Positions 20,320-27,948 of a DNA stretch of 29,232 bases are shown here, in pieces. The notes under the pieces were generated by a model, which saw nothing but the letters and a program-made list of their open reading frames with translations, made no database searches and had not been told where the DNA came from. Location of the stretch: the NCBI GenBank assembly GCA_016295375.1, contig JAEDLI010000020.1:1-29232 (forward strand). The letters are read 5' to 3'. The stretch comes from Fibrobacter sp. (lineage in GTDB: Bacteria > Fibrobacterota > Fibrobacteria > Fibrobacterales > Fibrobacteraceae). The position numbers and the translations under genes are program-made. Every line of letters begins with the position of its first letter. The stretch's first letter is position 1.

Positions 20320-20907
20320 ATGAAAAAATTTACTCTGCTTGCAGCTGTCGCCTTGCTTGCCTCCAGCGCTTTCGCTCAGGGCCTTGGCCTCGGCGCCCGT
20401 ATTTCTTACCAGTCCGAAGCCATGATGGGCGACGATGCTGAGTTCTTTGCAGACGAAACCGTTTCTAGCGGTTTTGGTGGCGGTATCGACGTGTTGTACC
20501 ATTTTAGCCCGATGGTTGGGCTACATTCGGGGGCACTTTTCCAGCTCAATGCTTATTCCTGGACCGTAAGTTCTGTCGATTATAGTTACCTGTTCTTGAA
20601 CTTGCAGGTTCCTGTATTGGCGAGGATCAACTTTACTCCTGGATTTTTTGCTGAAGCGGGTTTAGATATGTCCATCAACATGATGGCCTCTGCTTATGAC
20701 GAAATTTCAGATGAATGGAATGACATAGACAAGTGGAATACCTTCCAGCTGGGGCTCACGGCCGGTGCGGGTTATACCCTGTGGTTCGGTCTGGAATTCA
20801 GCGGCCGCTTCAGCTACGGTTTGCTTGATCCCATTGATACAGACCCCACTCCCGATATCAAGCCTTTCCGCTTCCAGTTCGATGTTTCTTACTGGTTCAA
20901 GAAGTAG
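20320..20907 (+). CDS. Outer-membrane beta-barrel protein
   Basis: A 195-residue protein with a classical signal peptide (MKKFTLLAAVALLASSAFAQ, cleavage after AFA). The mature part alternates short amphipathic strands and glycine-rich turns (GLGLGARISY, GFGGGIDVLYHFSPMVGLHS, LFLNLQVPVLARINFTPGFF, LGLTAGAGYTLWFGLEFSGR) and ends in an aromatic strand, FQFDVSYWFKK. This fits an 8-stranded OmpA/porin-family barrel. The start at 20320 has AAGGGG upstream. An in-frame ATG 16 codons earlier lies inside manC and would spoil the signal peptide. Last gene of the polysaccharide block, followed by a terminator. Confidence 0.88.
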   Translation: MKKFTLLAAVALLASSAFAQGLGLGARISYQSEAMMGDDAEFFADETVSSGFGGGIDVLYHFSPMVGLHSGALFQLNAYSWTVSSVDYSYLFLNLQVPVLARINFTPGFFAEAGLDMSINMMASAYDEISDEWNDIDKWNTFQLGLTAGAGYTLWFGLEFSGRFSYGLLDPIDTDPTPDIKPFRFQFDVSYWFKK

Positions 20908-20932
20908 GGAAATTCCATCTCTTAAGCTTAGG

Positions 20933-20957
20933 CCACCTGTAAAACAGGTGGTTTTTT
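20933..20957 (+). terminator. Terminator after the outer-membrane barrel gene
   Basis: CCACCTGT (20933-20940) pairs with ACAGGTGG (20944-20951) around AAA, followed by six T. Confidence 0.95.
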
Positions 20958-21020
20958 GTTTGATGTTTCCCATAAACTCGTAAAAAAAGTTAATTTAAGT
21001 GTAATTCTCTGGAGGTAAAT

Positions 21021-23324
21021 ATGAAAAACAGGCGCTTTGCTTTTCTTGTGTTGGGCTTTGTGGCTGCTGGATTGTCCTATGTTCATGCGGACATTACGGG
21101 CAAGGTGGTGGATGAATCCAAAATGCCCATTCACAATGCCGTTGTTAGCATCAAGAATACGTCGGCTGTCTTGCCTCTGGAGAGGACTTTGTCTGGCACA
21201 GATGGAAAGTTCCTGTTCTCTGGGAAATATGGTTCGGAAGGGCCTTCGAACGTACGCCCAATTGCACAATCTTTGACAGGGAGGTCTGTCAAAGTTGAAA
21301 TTTCCGATTTGAACGGTCGGATTCTGAAAAGAGGGGCTGTAGAAAACGCCGTCAACTCGAGTCAGGAAATAAAGGCGCTCCTTTCGGGGTTGCCCCGCGG
21401 GATGTACCTGGTATTGGCCAATAACGATGGCAAGAGAAGCTTGCTTGGTAAAGTTAATGCAGAGACTGGTGATTCCCGATACACTCAAGTAAATATTTCC
21501 TCTTTGTCCAAGGCTTCTGCGGCAAGCCAGATTCTGGTTATCCGCAAGGCGGGGTTCTTGCCGGAGACATTGCAGGTGAGCGGTGACAAGGATTACGGCT
21601 CCATCACCTTGAAGAGGGATCCTGTCGAGGAGCAGATTGACGCGATTATAGAATCTATGACAACGGATGAAATGATTGCCCAGATGACCCAGCCATTGGT
21701 TCCAACCACAAATTGTGGCGGTTATACTTGTGGCTCGGCTCTTCAGGGGGGCGGTGAGTATTCCTCCAGCTTTTACTCCAGTGCGTGGCAAAAGAAAATT
21801 CCCGTGCTATATGGTAAGGACAATGTTCATGGTATGGGTGATGTTACCGGTGCTACGATTTTCCCTCACAATATTGGTTTAGGTGCCACTCGGGATTCCG
21901 CATTGGTCCGTAAGATAGGCAAAGCGGTTGCTATAGAGATGTGGGCTGCCCGTATTGACTATAATTTCGCCCCGGCGGTGACGGTTCCTAGGGATGAACG
22001 GTGGGGTAGAACCTACGAAGGATTTGGCGAGAATCCGGAGTTAGTAGCAAGTTTGGGAGCCGCCTATATTCGCGGTTTGCAGGGAGACCACTTTGATGCG
22101 GAATGGCGTATCCCGGCACCAGCCCAACATTTTATTGGCGACGGTGCTACAAATGGCGGTGTGGACCGCGGTAACGCTACTTTGACAGACGATGAAATTC
22201 GGACTATTCTGCTGCCGCCCTATATTGCGGCCGTAGAGCAGGGCGTACAGAGTGTTATGGCCAGTTTCAACCAGATTAATGGAGTGCACCAGCATGTGGA
22301 TTCCTTGCGACTTACGGGAATTCTCAAGATGGAACTTGGTTTTGACGGGTTTGTGATTGCGGACTGGGAAGGTATTGAAAATTCGAGGACTCCCGGTCAA
22401 ACAGACGCTATGAGTTATTCGGGTGGTGCTATAGGTTCCTCTAAAGATGCTGTCAGGAAAGCCATCAATGCGGGCATCGATATGGCCATGGTTCCGAATT
22501 CTTCGGACGGATTTATGAGTAACATGAAATCCCTAGTTTCGTCCGGTGATATTTCATTGGATAGAGTCAAGGATGCGGTGCGCCGTATTTTACGTGTGAA
22601 AATCCGTGGCGGTCGTATCGCCAACCCCAATGGTCCATCTGACTATGTGGGTAAAACGGCTAACATTGGTAGTGCAGAACATAGGGCCATAGCCCGTGAG
22701 GCGGTGCAGAAGAGCCTGGTAATCCTGAAGAACGAGAGTGCTTTGCCCTTGTCCAAAACGTCAAAGATTTATCTGACAGGAAATGCATCCGCAAGTACCG
22801 GAATTCAATGTGGCGGATGGACCCAAGGGTGGCAAGGGTCCTCCTATTCTATTTTTGGAGCGACATCTATTCAAGGTGGATTTGATCAGGTGGCAAATGG
22901 CGCTAGGGTTACTACTGTCGGTAGTGCAGAAACAGTCGTCTATGTTATAGGTGAAACGCCCTATGCAGAATGGAACGGAGACTTCAAGAACCTTTATTAC
23001 AGTGGAATAACACTAGGTGGTAACAATATAAGTTACCATGCCAACCAGGTTAAAACATGGAAAGAATCTGGTAAGAAGGTGGTCGTGGTTCTCGTTACGG
23101 GTCGCCCGCTTCCGGTTACCGAAATTATCGAGGCGGCAGATGCCTTTGTGGTGGCCTGGCTGCCTGGTAGCGAGGGTGCTGGCGTAGCAGATGTGTTGTT
23201 TGGCGACGTAAAACCCTCGGGCAAGTTGCCCCACACATGGCCGAAGTCCTTGGACCAGATTCCCATCAACGAGGGTGATGGCAAAGAAGGCCTGTTCCCC
23301 TACGGATTTGGATTGACTTATTAA
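21021..23324 (+). CDS. Secreted glycoside hydrolase family 3 glucan glucohydrolase
   Basis: A 767-residue exported enzyme releasing glucose from the ends of beta-glucans or cello-oligosaccharides. The signal peptide (about 1-23, ending VHA) is followed by a carboxypeptidase-regulatory-like beta domain (ITGKVVDESKMPIHNAVVSI ... GSITLKRD) interrupted by a segment resembling a secretion sorting domain. The GH3 N-domain (about 205-525) has PVLYGKDNVHGMGDVTGATI, DERWGRTYEGFGENPEL, QHFIGDG and FVIADWEG with nucleophile D448. The C-domain has GGWTQGWQGS, VIGETPYAEW and ends LFPYGFGLTY. The two-domain layout without a C-terminal fibronectin-like domain resembles ExoP/barley ExoI-type glucohydrolases. 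Start supported by GGAGGT. Confidence 0.93.
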   Translation: MKNRRFAFLVLGFVAAGLSYVHADITGKVVDESKMPIHNAVVSIKNTSAVLPLERTLSGTDGKFLFSGKYGSEGPSNVRPIAQSLTGRSVKVEISDLNGRILKRGAVENAVNSSQEIKALLSGLPRGMYLVLANNDGKRSLLGKVNAETGDSRYTQVNISSLSKASAASQILVIRKAGFLPETLQVSGDKDYGSITLKRDPVEEQIDAIIESMTTDEMIAQMTQPLVPTTNCGGYTCGSALQGGGEYSSSFYSSAWQKKIPVLYGKDNVHGMGDVTGATIFPHNIGLGATRDSALVRKIGKAVAIEMWAARIDYNFAPAVTVPRDERWGRTYEGFGENPELVASLGAAYIRGLQGDHFDAEWRIPAPAQHFIGDGATNGGVDRGNATLTDDEIRTILLPPYIAAVEQGVQSVMASFNQINGVHQHVDSLRLTGILKMELGFDGFVIADWEGIENSRTPGQTDAMSYSGGAIGSSKDAVRKAINAGIDMAMVPNSSDGFMSNMKSLVSSGDISLDRVKDAVRRILRVKIRGGRIANPNGPSDYVGKTANIGSAEHRAIAREAVQKSLVILKNESALPLSKTSKIYLTGNASASTGIQCGGWTQGWQGSSYSIFGATSIQGGFDQVANGARVTTVGSAETVVYVIGETPYAEWNGDFKNLYYSGITLGGNNISYHANQVKTWKESGKKVVVVLVTGRPLPVTEIIEAADAFVVAWLPGSEGAGVADVLFGDVKPSGKLPHTWPKSLDQIPINEGDGKEGLFPYGFGLTY

Positions 23325-23344
23325 TCCAGCCTGGCAAAAAGTAT

Positions 23345-23378
23345 AAAAAAAACGGGCCGCAAGGTCCGTTTCCTTTTT
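23345..23378. terminator. Bidirectional terminator between the GH3 gene and pheS
   Basis: AACGGGCC (23351-23358) pairs with GGTCCGTT (23363-23370) around GCAA, with one G-U pair. An A-run lies on the left and TTTCCTTTTT on the right, so it can work for both convergent genes. A GCGCC-ATC-GGCGC hairpin follows at 23379-23391. Confidence 0.8.
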
Positions 23379-23402
23379 GCGCCATCGGCGCCATTACTTT
23401 TT

Positions 23403-23436
23403 CTAGCCACTAGAGTCTAATCCTAGCCCCTAGAAC
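23403..23436. repeat. Heptamer array, CTAGNNN units, at the pheS 3' end
   Basis: Units CTAGCCA, CTAGAGT, CTAATC (6 bp), CTAGCCC and CTAGAAC. The last unit overlaps the final codons of pheS and its TAG stop (23430-23432). Confidence 0.65.
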
Positions 23437-24452
23437 TGGCTCAGGAATCTCTGGTCGTTGCTGGTCAGGAGGCCGATTTCCGGAATGGCGTGGCGGAGCA
23501 TCGCGATACGGTCGAGACCGAAGCCGAAAGCAAAGCCCGTGTACTTCTCGGAATCGATGCCGCAGTTCTTGAACACGTTGGGGTCCACGGAACCGCAACC
23601 GCCGATTTCCATCCAGCCGGTTCCCTTGCAGCGACGGCAGCCCTTGCCGCCACAGAACACGCAGCTCACGTCCATTTCGGCGCTGGGCTCCGTGAACGGG
23701 AAGAAGCTCGGGCGGAAACGCGTCTTGACGCCTTCGCCGAACAGCTTGTTCATGAACACCTGGAGCACGCCCTTGAGGTCTGCAAAGCTGATGTTTTCGT
23801 CCACCACCAGGCCTTCGCACTGTTGGAACATGGGGGCGTGGGTCGCATCGTTGTCCACACGGAACACGTGGCCCGGAGCAATCATGCGGAACGGCGGCTT
23901 GTGGGTTTCCATGTAGTGGATCTGCGTGCCGGAAGTGTGCGTACGCAGCATCACCTTGTCGTCCACGTAGAACGTGTCCTGCATATCGCGGCTTGGGTGG
24001 TCGGGCGGAGTATTGAGCGCCTCGAAGTTGTACCAGTCCGTTTCGATGTCGCGACCGAAGTCCACCTCGAAACCCATCTGGCTGAAGAAGTCGATAATCT
24101 CTTCGCGCACGTCGTAAAGCGGATGTGTGCTGCCCGCCGGAATGCCTGCACCCGGGAGCGTGGTATCTACAAAGCCGCTTTCCAGCTTCTTCTGGAGGGC
24201 AGCCTGGTTCGCGGTCTCGATAGCCTTGTCGATTGCCTCGGAGACGGCGACCTTAAGTTCGTTCACGAGCTTGCCGTAAGCCGGACGTTCCTCGGCGCTC
24301 AAGCTCCCCATCTGCTTCATGAGGTCGGTCACGGCACCCTTCTTGCCCAGGTACTTCACGCGGAGGTTGTTGACGGCTTCTTGGTTCGTAAGGTCGGTCT
24401 GCGCAAGTTCTGCGTCAAACGCCTGCTTCACATTGTTAATAGCTTCACTCAT
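23430..24452 (-). CDS. pheS: Phenylalanine--tRNA ligase alpha subunit
   Basis: A 340-residue catalytic subunit that charges tRNA-Phe together with PheT. Seen: the N-terminal coiled arm, THPLYDVREEIIDFFSQMGF, NTPPDHPSRDMQDTFYV, class II motif 2 RMIAPGHVFRVDNDATHAPM with FQQCEG, FRPSFFPFTEPSAEMDVSC, and motif 3 AFGFGLDRIAMLRHAIPEI. A cysteine-rich loop (CVFCGGKGCRRC) sits before GGCGSVDPNVF, a zinc-ribbon-like insertion seen in several bacterial PheS lineages. The start at 24452 (MSEAINNVKQ) is taken by family fit, although no Shine-Dalgarno is visible. A longer frame to 24611 runs through heptamer repeats and is rejected. pheT is not adjacent. Confidence 0.96.
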   Translation of the reverse strand: MSEAINNVKQAFDAELAQTDLTNQEAVNNLRVKYLGKKGAVTDLMKQMGSLSAEERPAYGKLVNELKVAVSEAIDKAIETANQAALQKKLESGFVDTTLPGAGIPAGSTHPLYDVREEIIDFFSQMGFEVDFGRDIETDWYNFEALNTPPDHPSRDMQDTFYVDDKVMLRTHTSGTQIHYMETHKPPFRMIAPGHVFRVDNDATHAPMFQQCEGLVVDENISFADLKGVLQVFMNKLFGEGVKTRFRPSFFPFTEPSAEMDVSCVFCGGKGCRRCKGTGWMEIGGCGSVDPNVFKNCGIDSEKYTGFAFGFGLDRIAMLRHAIPEIGLLTSNDQRFLSQF

Positions 24453-24474
24453 AGTGTGGGTAAAGATAGAAAAT

Positions 24475-24545
24475 AGACGAGAGACGAGAGACGAGAGACG
24501 AGAGAAATTTTTATGGTTTTTGCGCGTAGCGCCATTTTTCTCTTT
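24475..24545. repeat. Heptamer array (AGACGAG) upstream of pheS plus GCGC hairpin
   Basis: Four exact 7-bp units and a partial fifth (24475-24505), followed by a GCGC-GTA-GCGC hairpin near 24521-24531. The array lies in the presumed pheS leader. A GGACC-GAA-GGTCC hairpin follows near 24560. Confidence 0.75.
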
Positions 24546-24589
24546 TACCTTTCGTCTGTAGGACCGAAGGTCCGTTCTTTCGTCTAAAA

Positions 24590-24799
24590 AAAGGGGAAGC
24601 CTCCCCACCACCTAAAGGTGGCCATGTACACTAAGGCCTAAAGGCCAAGTGTCCAAAGGTCGCTTTAGCCACGCCTCAGCCTGCTCCGCACGCGGACAAA
24701 TTACGGCCTTCGGCCTTTACTGTCCGCTTAGCGGCCAGGCTTTCACCGTGTCTTCCGCTACCCCCTCTACGGGTGTTCAGACGCCGCGCCCGTAACGCC
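24590..24799 (+). repeat. Multi-hairpin dispersed element, copy B (longest)
   Basis: GGGGAAGCCTCCCC, a CCACC-TAAA-GGTGG hairpin (24608-24621), CCATG, an AGGCCT-AA-AGGCCA hairpin between ACACT and AGTGT, GGCC-rich palindromes near 24710-24735, then a tail (24746-24799) shared with copy D. The tail runs into the 3' end of the Nim-like gene. No other gene lies in 24453-24766. Confidence 0.65.
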
Positions 24800-25342
24800 T
24801 GGCTTTGACTTCCCAGTGAAATTCGTGCTTGTTATCTTGAACACGGTCACGGCGGCGGCCTGTGCGGGCGTGAATTCAAACTTGTGCGGGGTTGCGTGCA
24901 TAGACGGCGCGGAACCAGAAGGTTGCAGAGCATGAGCGGATTGCGGTTCGCCAGCGGCTTGTCGTTCCATCAGGAGCGTGAGCCCGCGGCATTTCTCGGC
25001 GTTATCTTCGACGATTTCCGCCTTGCCCTGCCCGACGACGCTTGCATAGAAGCGTCCGCTCCTGCAATAAACATCTTCGTGAATCTCGATGCGGTTCTCG
25101 ACGCACATGCTGAATGCCACATTCGGATTCTTGAGGATGCAGTCGAGCTTCTTGCCGACATGCGCACAGTGGAAATACAATTCCAGGACACCATCCATCA
25201 AACTATACCCGAATGATATCGGAATCACGTAGGGCATACCCACATTTGCATCGTCTATCATCGCAATGTGGCAGGTCGTACACTGTTCGATAATCTTCGC
25301 GATGTTTTCGTCGCCCAAAACTTCTCTATCCTTGCGCCTCAT
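24767..25342 (-). CDS. Nim-like flavin-binding protein of the PNP-oxidase-fold family
   Basis: A 191-residue split-barrel FMN-binding protein. The N-terminus MRRKDREV, CTTCHIAMIDDANVGMPYVI, PISFGYSLMDGVLELYFHCA, GKKLDCILKNPNVAFSMCVE and YRSG/YCRSGRFYASVVGQGK are typical of the NimA-related group, which includes 5-nitroimidazole resistance reductases and many proteins of unknown substrate. Resistance should not be assumed. An insertion of low-complexity Ala/Ser/Pro residues (GEPQSAHALQPSGSAPSMHA) precedes the last strand block. The final ten residues and stop are encoded by the tail of the dispersed repeat element, so the original C-terminus may have been replaced. Confidence 0.82.
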   Translation of the reverse strand: MRRKDREVLGDENIAKIIEQCTTCHIAMIDDANVGMPYVIPISFGYSLMDGVLELYFHCAHVGKKLDCILKNPNVAFSMCVENRIEIHEDVYCRSGRFYASVVGQGKAEIVEDNAEKCRGLTLLMERQAAGEPQSAHALQPSGSAPSMHATPHKFEFTPAQAAAVTVFKITSTNFTGKSKPGVTGAASEHP

Positions 25343-25491
25343 GGTCTACCTACGATAATCTTTTCGTCCGCTTGCTTTTCAACCATATGAAAAATAAAAA
25401 ATGTGTTTCCTTAGATCCCAAAAGTTTCTTTTTCAAGATATGATTTGGGAATGTTACAAATGGGGGAACATTGGTTTTCTAAATTTTCGGT
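25343..25491. other. Divergent gap between the Nim-like gene and ubiE
   Basis: 149 bases. A 7-bp inverted repeat TCCCAAA (25416-25422) / TTTGGGA (25444-25450) with a 21-bp spacer could be an operator or weak hairpin. No confident promoter was found. Confidence 0.35.
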
Positions 25492-26190
25492 GTGATTAGT
25501 CCCGTCCGCAAAATGTTCGACGGCATTGCAAGCCGTTATGATTTCTTGAACCACTTTCTCAGTTGTGGTCAGGATATATTATGGCGTCGCTATTGCTGTC
25601 GTCGGCTGAAAAAGTATAATGCCGGTTGTCGGTTGCTGGACCTTTGCGGTGGTACGGGCGACTTTGCGGTGTGCTACGAAAAATTGTGTACAAAACCAGA
25701 TGTAGCCGTTCTGGGGGATTTTTCTTTTGGCATGCTGAAAGGGGCTTCTGGAAAAAAGACAGTGGCCATTCCAGTGCAACTGGACGCCATGCGGATTCCT
25801 TTTGCGGAAGAATCCTTTGATGTGGTTTTGAACGGCTTTGGAATGCGGAATGTCCCCGATGCTAAGGGCGCTTTGCAGGAGAGTTTTCGTGTTCTTGCAC
25901 CTGGGGGGAACCTGTGCGTGCTGGAATTCTTTGCGCCACGGAATCTGTTCAATCGTTTCTTTTACGGAATCCTTGCTCCGATTTTTATTCCATTGTTTGG
26001 AGCCTTCTTTAGTGGCAAGAAAGAGGCGTACGAGTACCTGGTAAATTCCATCAAGCGATTCTTGCCGGTAAGGGATTTTTGCCGTATGGCTGAAGAATGC
26101 GGATTCCAGGTGGCGAAGGTGAAGAGTTTCAACGGAGGAATCTCTTACGGGGTTTTCTTGAGAAAGCCTCTGGAGGCTTTCCGTGGCTAG
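25492..26190 (+). CDS. ubiE: Demethylmenaquinone/ubiquinone methyltransferase
   Basis: A 232-residue AdoMet-dependent C-methyltransferase of the UbiE/MenG family, catalysing the last methylation of menaquinone (or the C-methylation of ubiquinone). Seen: VRKMFDGIASRYDFLNHFLS at the N-terminus, LLDLCGGTGDFAV (motif I) near residue 48, LDAMRIPFAEESFDVVLNGF and GMRNVPD, then RVLAPGGNLCVLEFFAP. The start is GTG at 25492, fitting the family N-terminus; no Shine-Dalgarno is evident, and upstream ATGs are out of frame. An anaerobe would be expected to make menaquinone, so MenG is the likelier role. The stop overlaps the ubiX start by 8 bases. Confidence 0.92.
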   Translation: MISPVRKMFDGIASRYDFLNHFLSCGQDILWRRYCCRRLKKYNAGCRLLDLCGGTGDFAVCYEKLCTKPDVAVLGDFSFGMLKGASGKKTVAIPVQLDAMRIPFAEESFDVVLNGFGMRNVPDAKGALQESFRVLAPGGNLCVLEFFAPRNLFNRFFYGILAPIFIPLFGAFFSGKKEAYEYLVNSIKRFLPVRDFCRMAEECGFQVAKVKSFNGGISYGVFLRKPLEAFRG

Positions 26191-26767
26191 ATTTATCCTT
26201 GGGGTAACTGGGGCCAGCGGGGCAATTTATGCGGCCCGCACGGCCATGTATTTGAAAAAGTTTGGTCACGAAGTATCACTTATTGTGACAAAACCTGGAC
26301 GCGACGTGGTGGAATACGAAGGACAGAAGGGTCTTTTCGATTATGCCGACCGGGTATTCAACGTGGACGATTTTTTTGCGGAATGTGCCAGCGGTTCTAC
26401 CGATTACGCCGGCATGGCGGTAGTGCCCTGTTCTATGGGAACTTTGGGCCGTATTGCGGCAGGAACTTCCGACAACCTGCTGGTGCGCAGTGCTGATGTC
26501 TGTCTCAAGGAGCGCCGGGCGCTGGTGATTGTTCCTCGGGAAATGCCCTACAACCTGATTCACCTGGAGAATATGGAACGGGTGACCCGTGCAGGAGCCC
26601 TTGTAATTCCGGCTTCGCCGCAGTTTTACAGCAGGCCGTCCTCTATCGAGGACCTTGTTGATACAGTGGTGGCAAAAGTCCTGAAGCATCTAGGGGCGGG
26701 TTCGGCTGCGGACTGTGCCGGAATTGTGAAACCATGGGAATCTCCGCACACCCACTTGTCATCCTGA
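26183..26767 (+). CDS. ubiX: Flavin prenyltransferase
   Basis: A 194-residue enzyme that prenylates FMN to make the cofactor of UbiD-type decarboxylases. Seen: the N-terminal FMN-binding GVTGASGAIYAARTAMYLKK, the VVPCSMGTLGRIAAGTSDNL block and ERRALVIVPREMPYNLIHLE, all hallmarks of UbiX/Pad1. Start GTG at 26183 inside the end of ubiE, so translation is coupled. The C-terminal HTHLSS and stop TGA come from a GTCAT-type dispersed palindrome beginning at 26757, so the native tail has probably been altered by the repeat. The partner UbiD-type decarboxylase is not in the window. Confidence 0.93.
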   Translation: MARFILGVTGASGAIYAARTAMYLKKFGHEVSLIVTKPGRDVVEYEGQKGLFDYADRVFNVDDFFAECASGSTDYAGMAVVPCSMGTLGRIAAGTSDNLLVRSADVCLKERRALVIVPREMPYNLIHLENMERVTRAGALVIPASPQFYSRPSSIEDLVDTVVAKVLKHLGAGSAADCAGIVKPWESPHTHLSS

Positions 26768-26790
26768 GCCCCGTAGGGGCGAAGGATCCA
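26757..26790 (+). repeat. GTCAT-type palindrome supplying the ubiX stop codon
   Basis: ATCCT (26761-26765) pairs with AGGAT (26783-26787), and GCCCC (26768-26772) with GGGGC (26776-26780). The TGA at 26765-26767 is part of the repeat. Confidence 0.75.
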
Positions 26791-26822
26791 GTCCCAAGTC
26801 TTGAATATGCGATGAATGATAT

Positions 26823-27716
26823 ATGTTGAAAAAAATTTTAGAGTTCGGTCACCTGGTGCGTTTTAGTCATTCGCTTTTTGCGATGCCCTTTGCCATAGGT
26901 TCCATGTGGGTCGCGGCTCGGGGTTTCCGCGGCATGGATGCCGCAGAGACGGTCAAGATTGTAGTGCTGATTGTGGGCTGTATGGTGACCGCCCGCAATA
27001 GCGCCATGAGCTTTAACCGCATAGCCGACGCCGATATTGATGCCAAGAACCCCCGTACCGCAGGGCGCCACCTGCCTGCCGGGCGCCTGAGCAAGGCGTC
27101 GGTCATCGCCTTTCTGGCCGTAAACGGCGTGCTGTTTGTGCTGTTTGCGGCGCTATTGCAACCCCTCGCCGGCCTGCTGGCCTTGCCCGTTTGGTTGCTC
27201 TTGCTTTCGTATTCTTATTGGAAACGCTTTAGCTGGCTTTGCCATTGGTTCCTGGGTTTTGCTATCGGTATGAGCCCGCTTGGCGCTTGGATTGCCATTC
27301 GGGGCGAGTTTGCAGTATTCCCGATTTTTCTCCTGGTGATTCTGATGCTCTGGATGGGCGGTTTCGACATTATCTATGCTACCCAGGACGAAGATATTGA
27401 CCGGGAGATGGGCCTCCATTCGGTGCCGGCCCGGTTCGGCCGCAAGCGTGCCCTGCAGATAGCTTTCTGGAGTCATGTGGCCATGCTTGCCCTATGCGTT
27501 TTCTTTGGCGTGTTTTGGAGTATGGGAGCCCCTTGGTGGGTGGTGACGGGGCTAATGACCGCGGCAATCCTCTATATCCATTTGTTCCGAAAGTCCGATG
27601 ACCTGGATGCCATGAACAGAGACTTCTTTTTGGCCAACGTGGCCATAAGTGTGTTGGTGATGGTCGGACTTATTGTGTGGATTTGTATGGGAGGTAACGT
27701 CGATGCCCTTTATTAA
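26823..27716 (+). CDS. ubiA: UbiA-family prenyltransferase (UbiA/MqnP-like)
   Basis: A 297-residue integral membrane enzyme that attaches a polyprenyl chain to an aromatic ring in quinone synthesis. The first Asp-rich motif is NRIADADIDAKNPRT near residue 65 and the second DEDIDREMGLHSVPARFG near 195. About eight hydrophobic segments are visible. Genes for UbiX and UbiE homologues directly upstream indicate a quinone pathway. The set fits late menaquinone steps of the futalosine route, where the homologue is called MqnP, but sequence alone does not settle UbiA versus MqnP substrate choice. The ATG follows about 55 bases after ubiX, across a dispersed repeat. Confidence 0.9.
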   Translation: MLKKILEFGHLVRFSHSLFAMPFAIGSMWVAARGFRGMDAAETVKIVVLIVGCMVTARNSAMSFNRIADADIDAKNPRTAGRHLPAGRLSKASVIAFLAVNGVLFVLFAALLQPLAGLLALPVWLLLLSYSYWKRFSWLCHWFLGFAIGMSPLGAWIAIRGEFAVFPIFLLVILMLWMGGFDIIYATQDEDIDREMGLHSVPARFGRKRALQIAFWSHVAMLALCVFFGVFWSMGAPWWVVTGLMTAAILYIHLFRKSDDLDAMNRDFFLANVAISVLVMVGLIVWICMGGNVDALY

Positions 27717-27930
27717 ACGTCCCGACGGAAAGTTTAGCACCGAAGACAAAATCAAGATGTTTCAGCAGATGGGCTCTGTAAGTGCCGTTATAGCTTTGAT
27801 TTTAATTGTCCTGATTGAAACGGGTGTTGCCGGCGAACAGAAGCCCCTGGCCGAAATGGGGCTTACCGCTATGATTGTGGTGCTGGCCGTTTCTCTTGGT
27901 GGAAGCCTGTACTTTAAGCGGAAGTTGTAG
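27703..27930 (+). CDS. Small two-helix membrane protein downstream of ubiA
   Basis: A 75-residue protein of unknown function. The start at 27703 is chosen because GGAGGT lies 7 bases upstream. It overlaps the ubiA 3' end by 14 bases, so the two are translationally linked. An earlier in-frame ATG ten codons upstream lacks this support. It has a charged N-terminus (MPFIKRPDGKFSTEDKIKMF) and two transmembrane segments (VSAVIALILIVLIETGV and TAMIVVLAVSLGGSLYF) ending KRKL. It may assist the prenyltransferase or be unrelated. Confidence 0.75.
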   Translation: MPFIKRPDGKFSTEDKIKMFQQMGSVSAVIALILIVLIETGVAGEQKPLAEMGLTAMIVVLAVSLGGSLYFKRKL

Positions 27931-27948
27931 CGCCGAAGCGCCGCCCAC

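Noticed and set aside
24453..24611. N-terminal extension of PheS
   Set aside because: The extension translates heptamer repeats and has no similarity to PheS; the family N-terminus begins at 24452.
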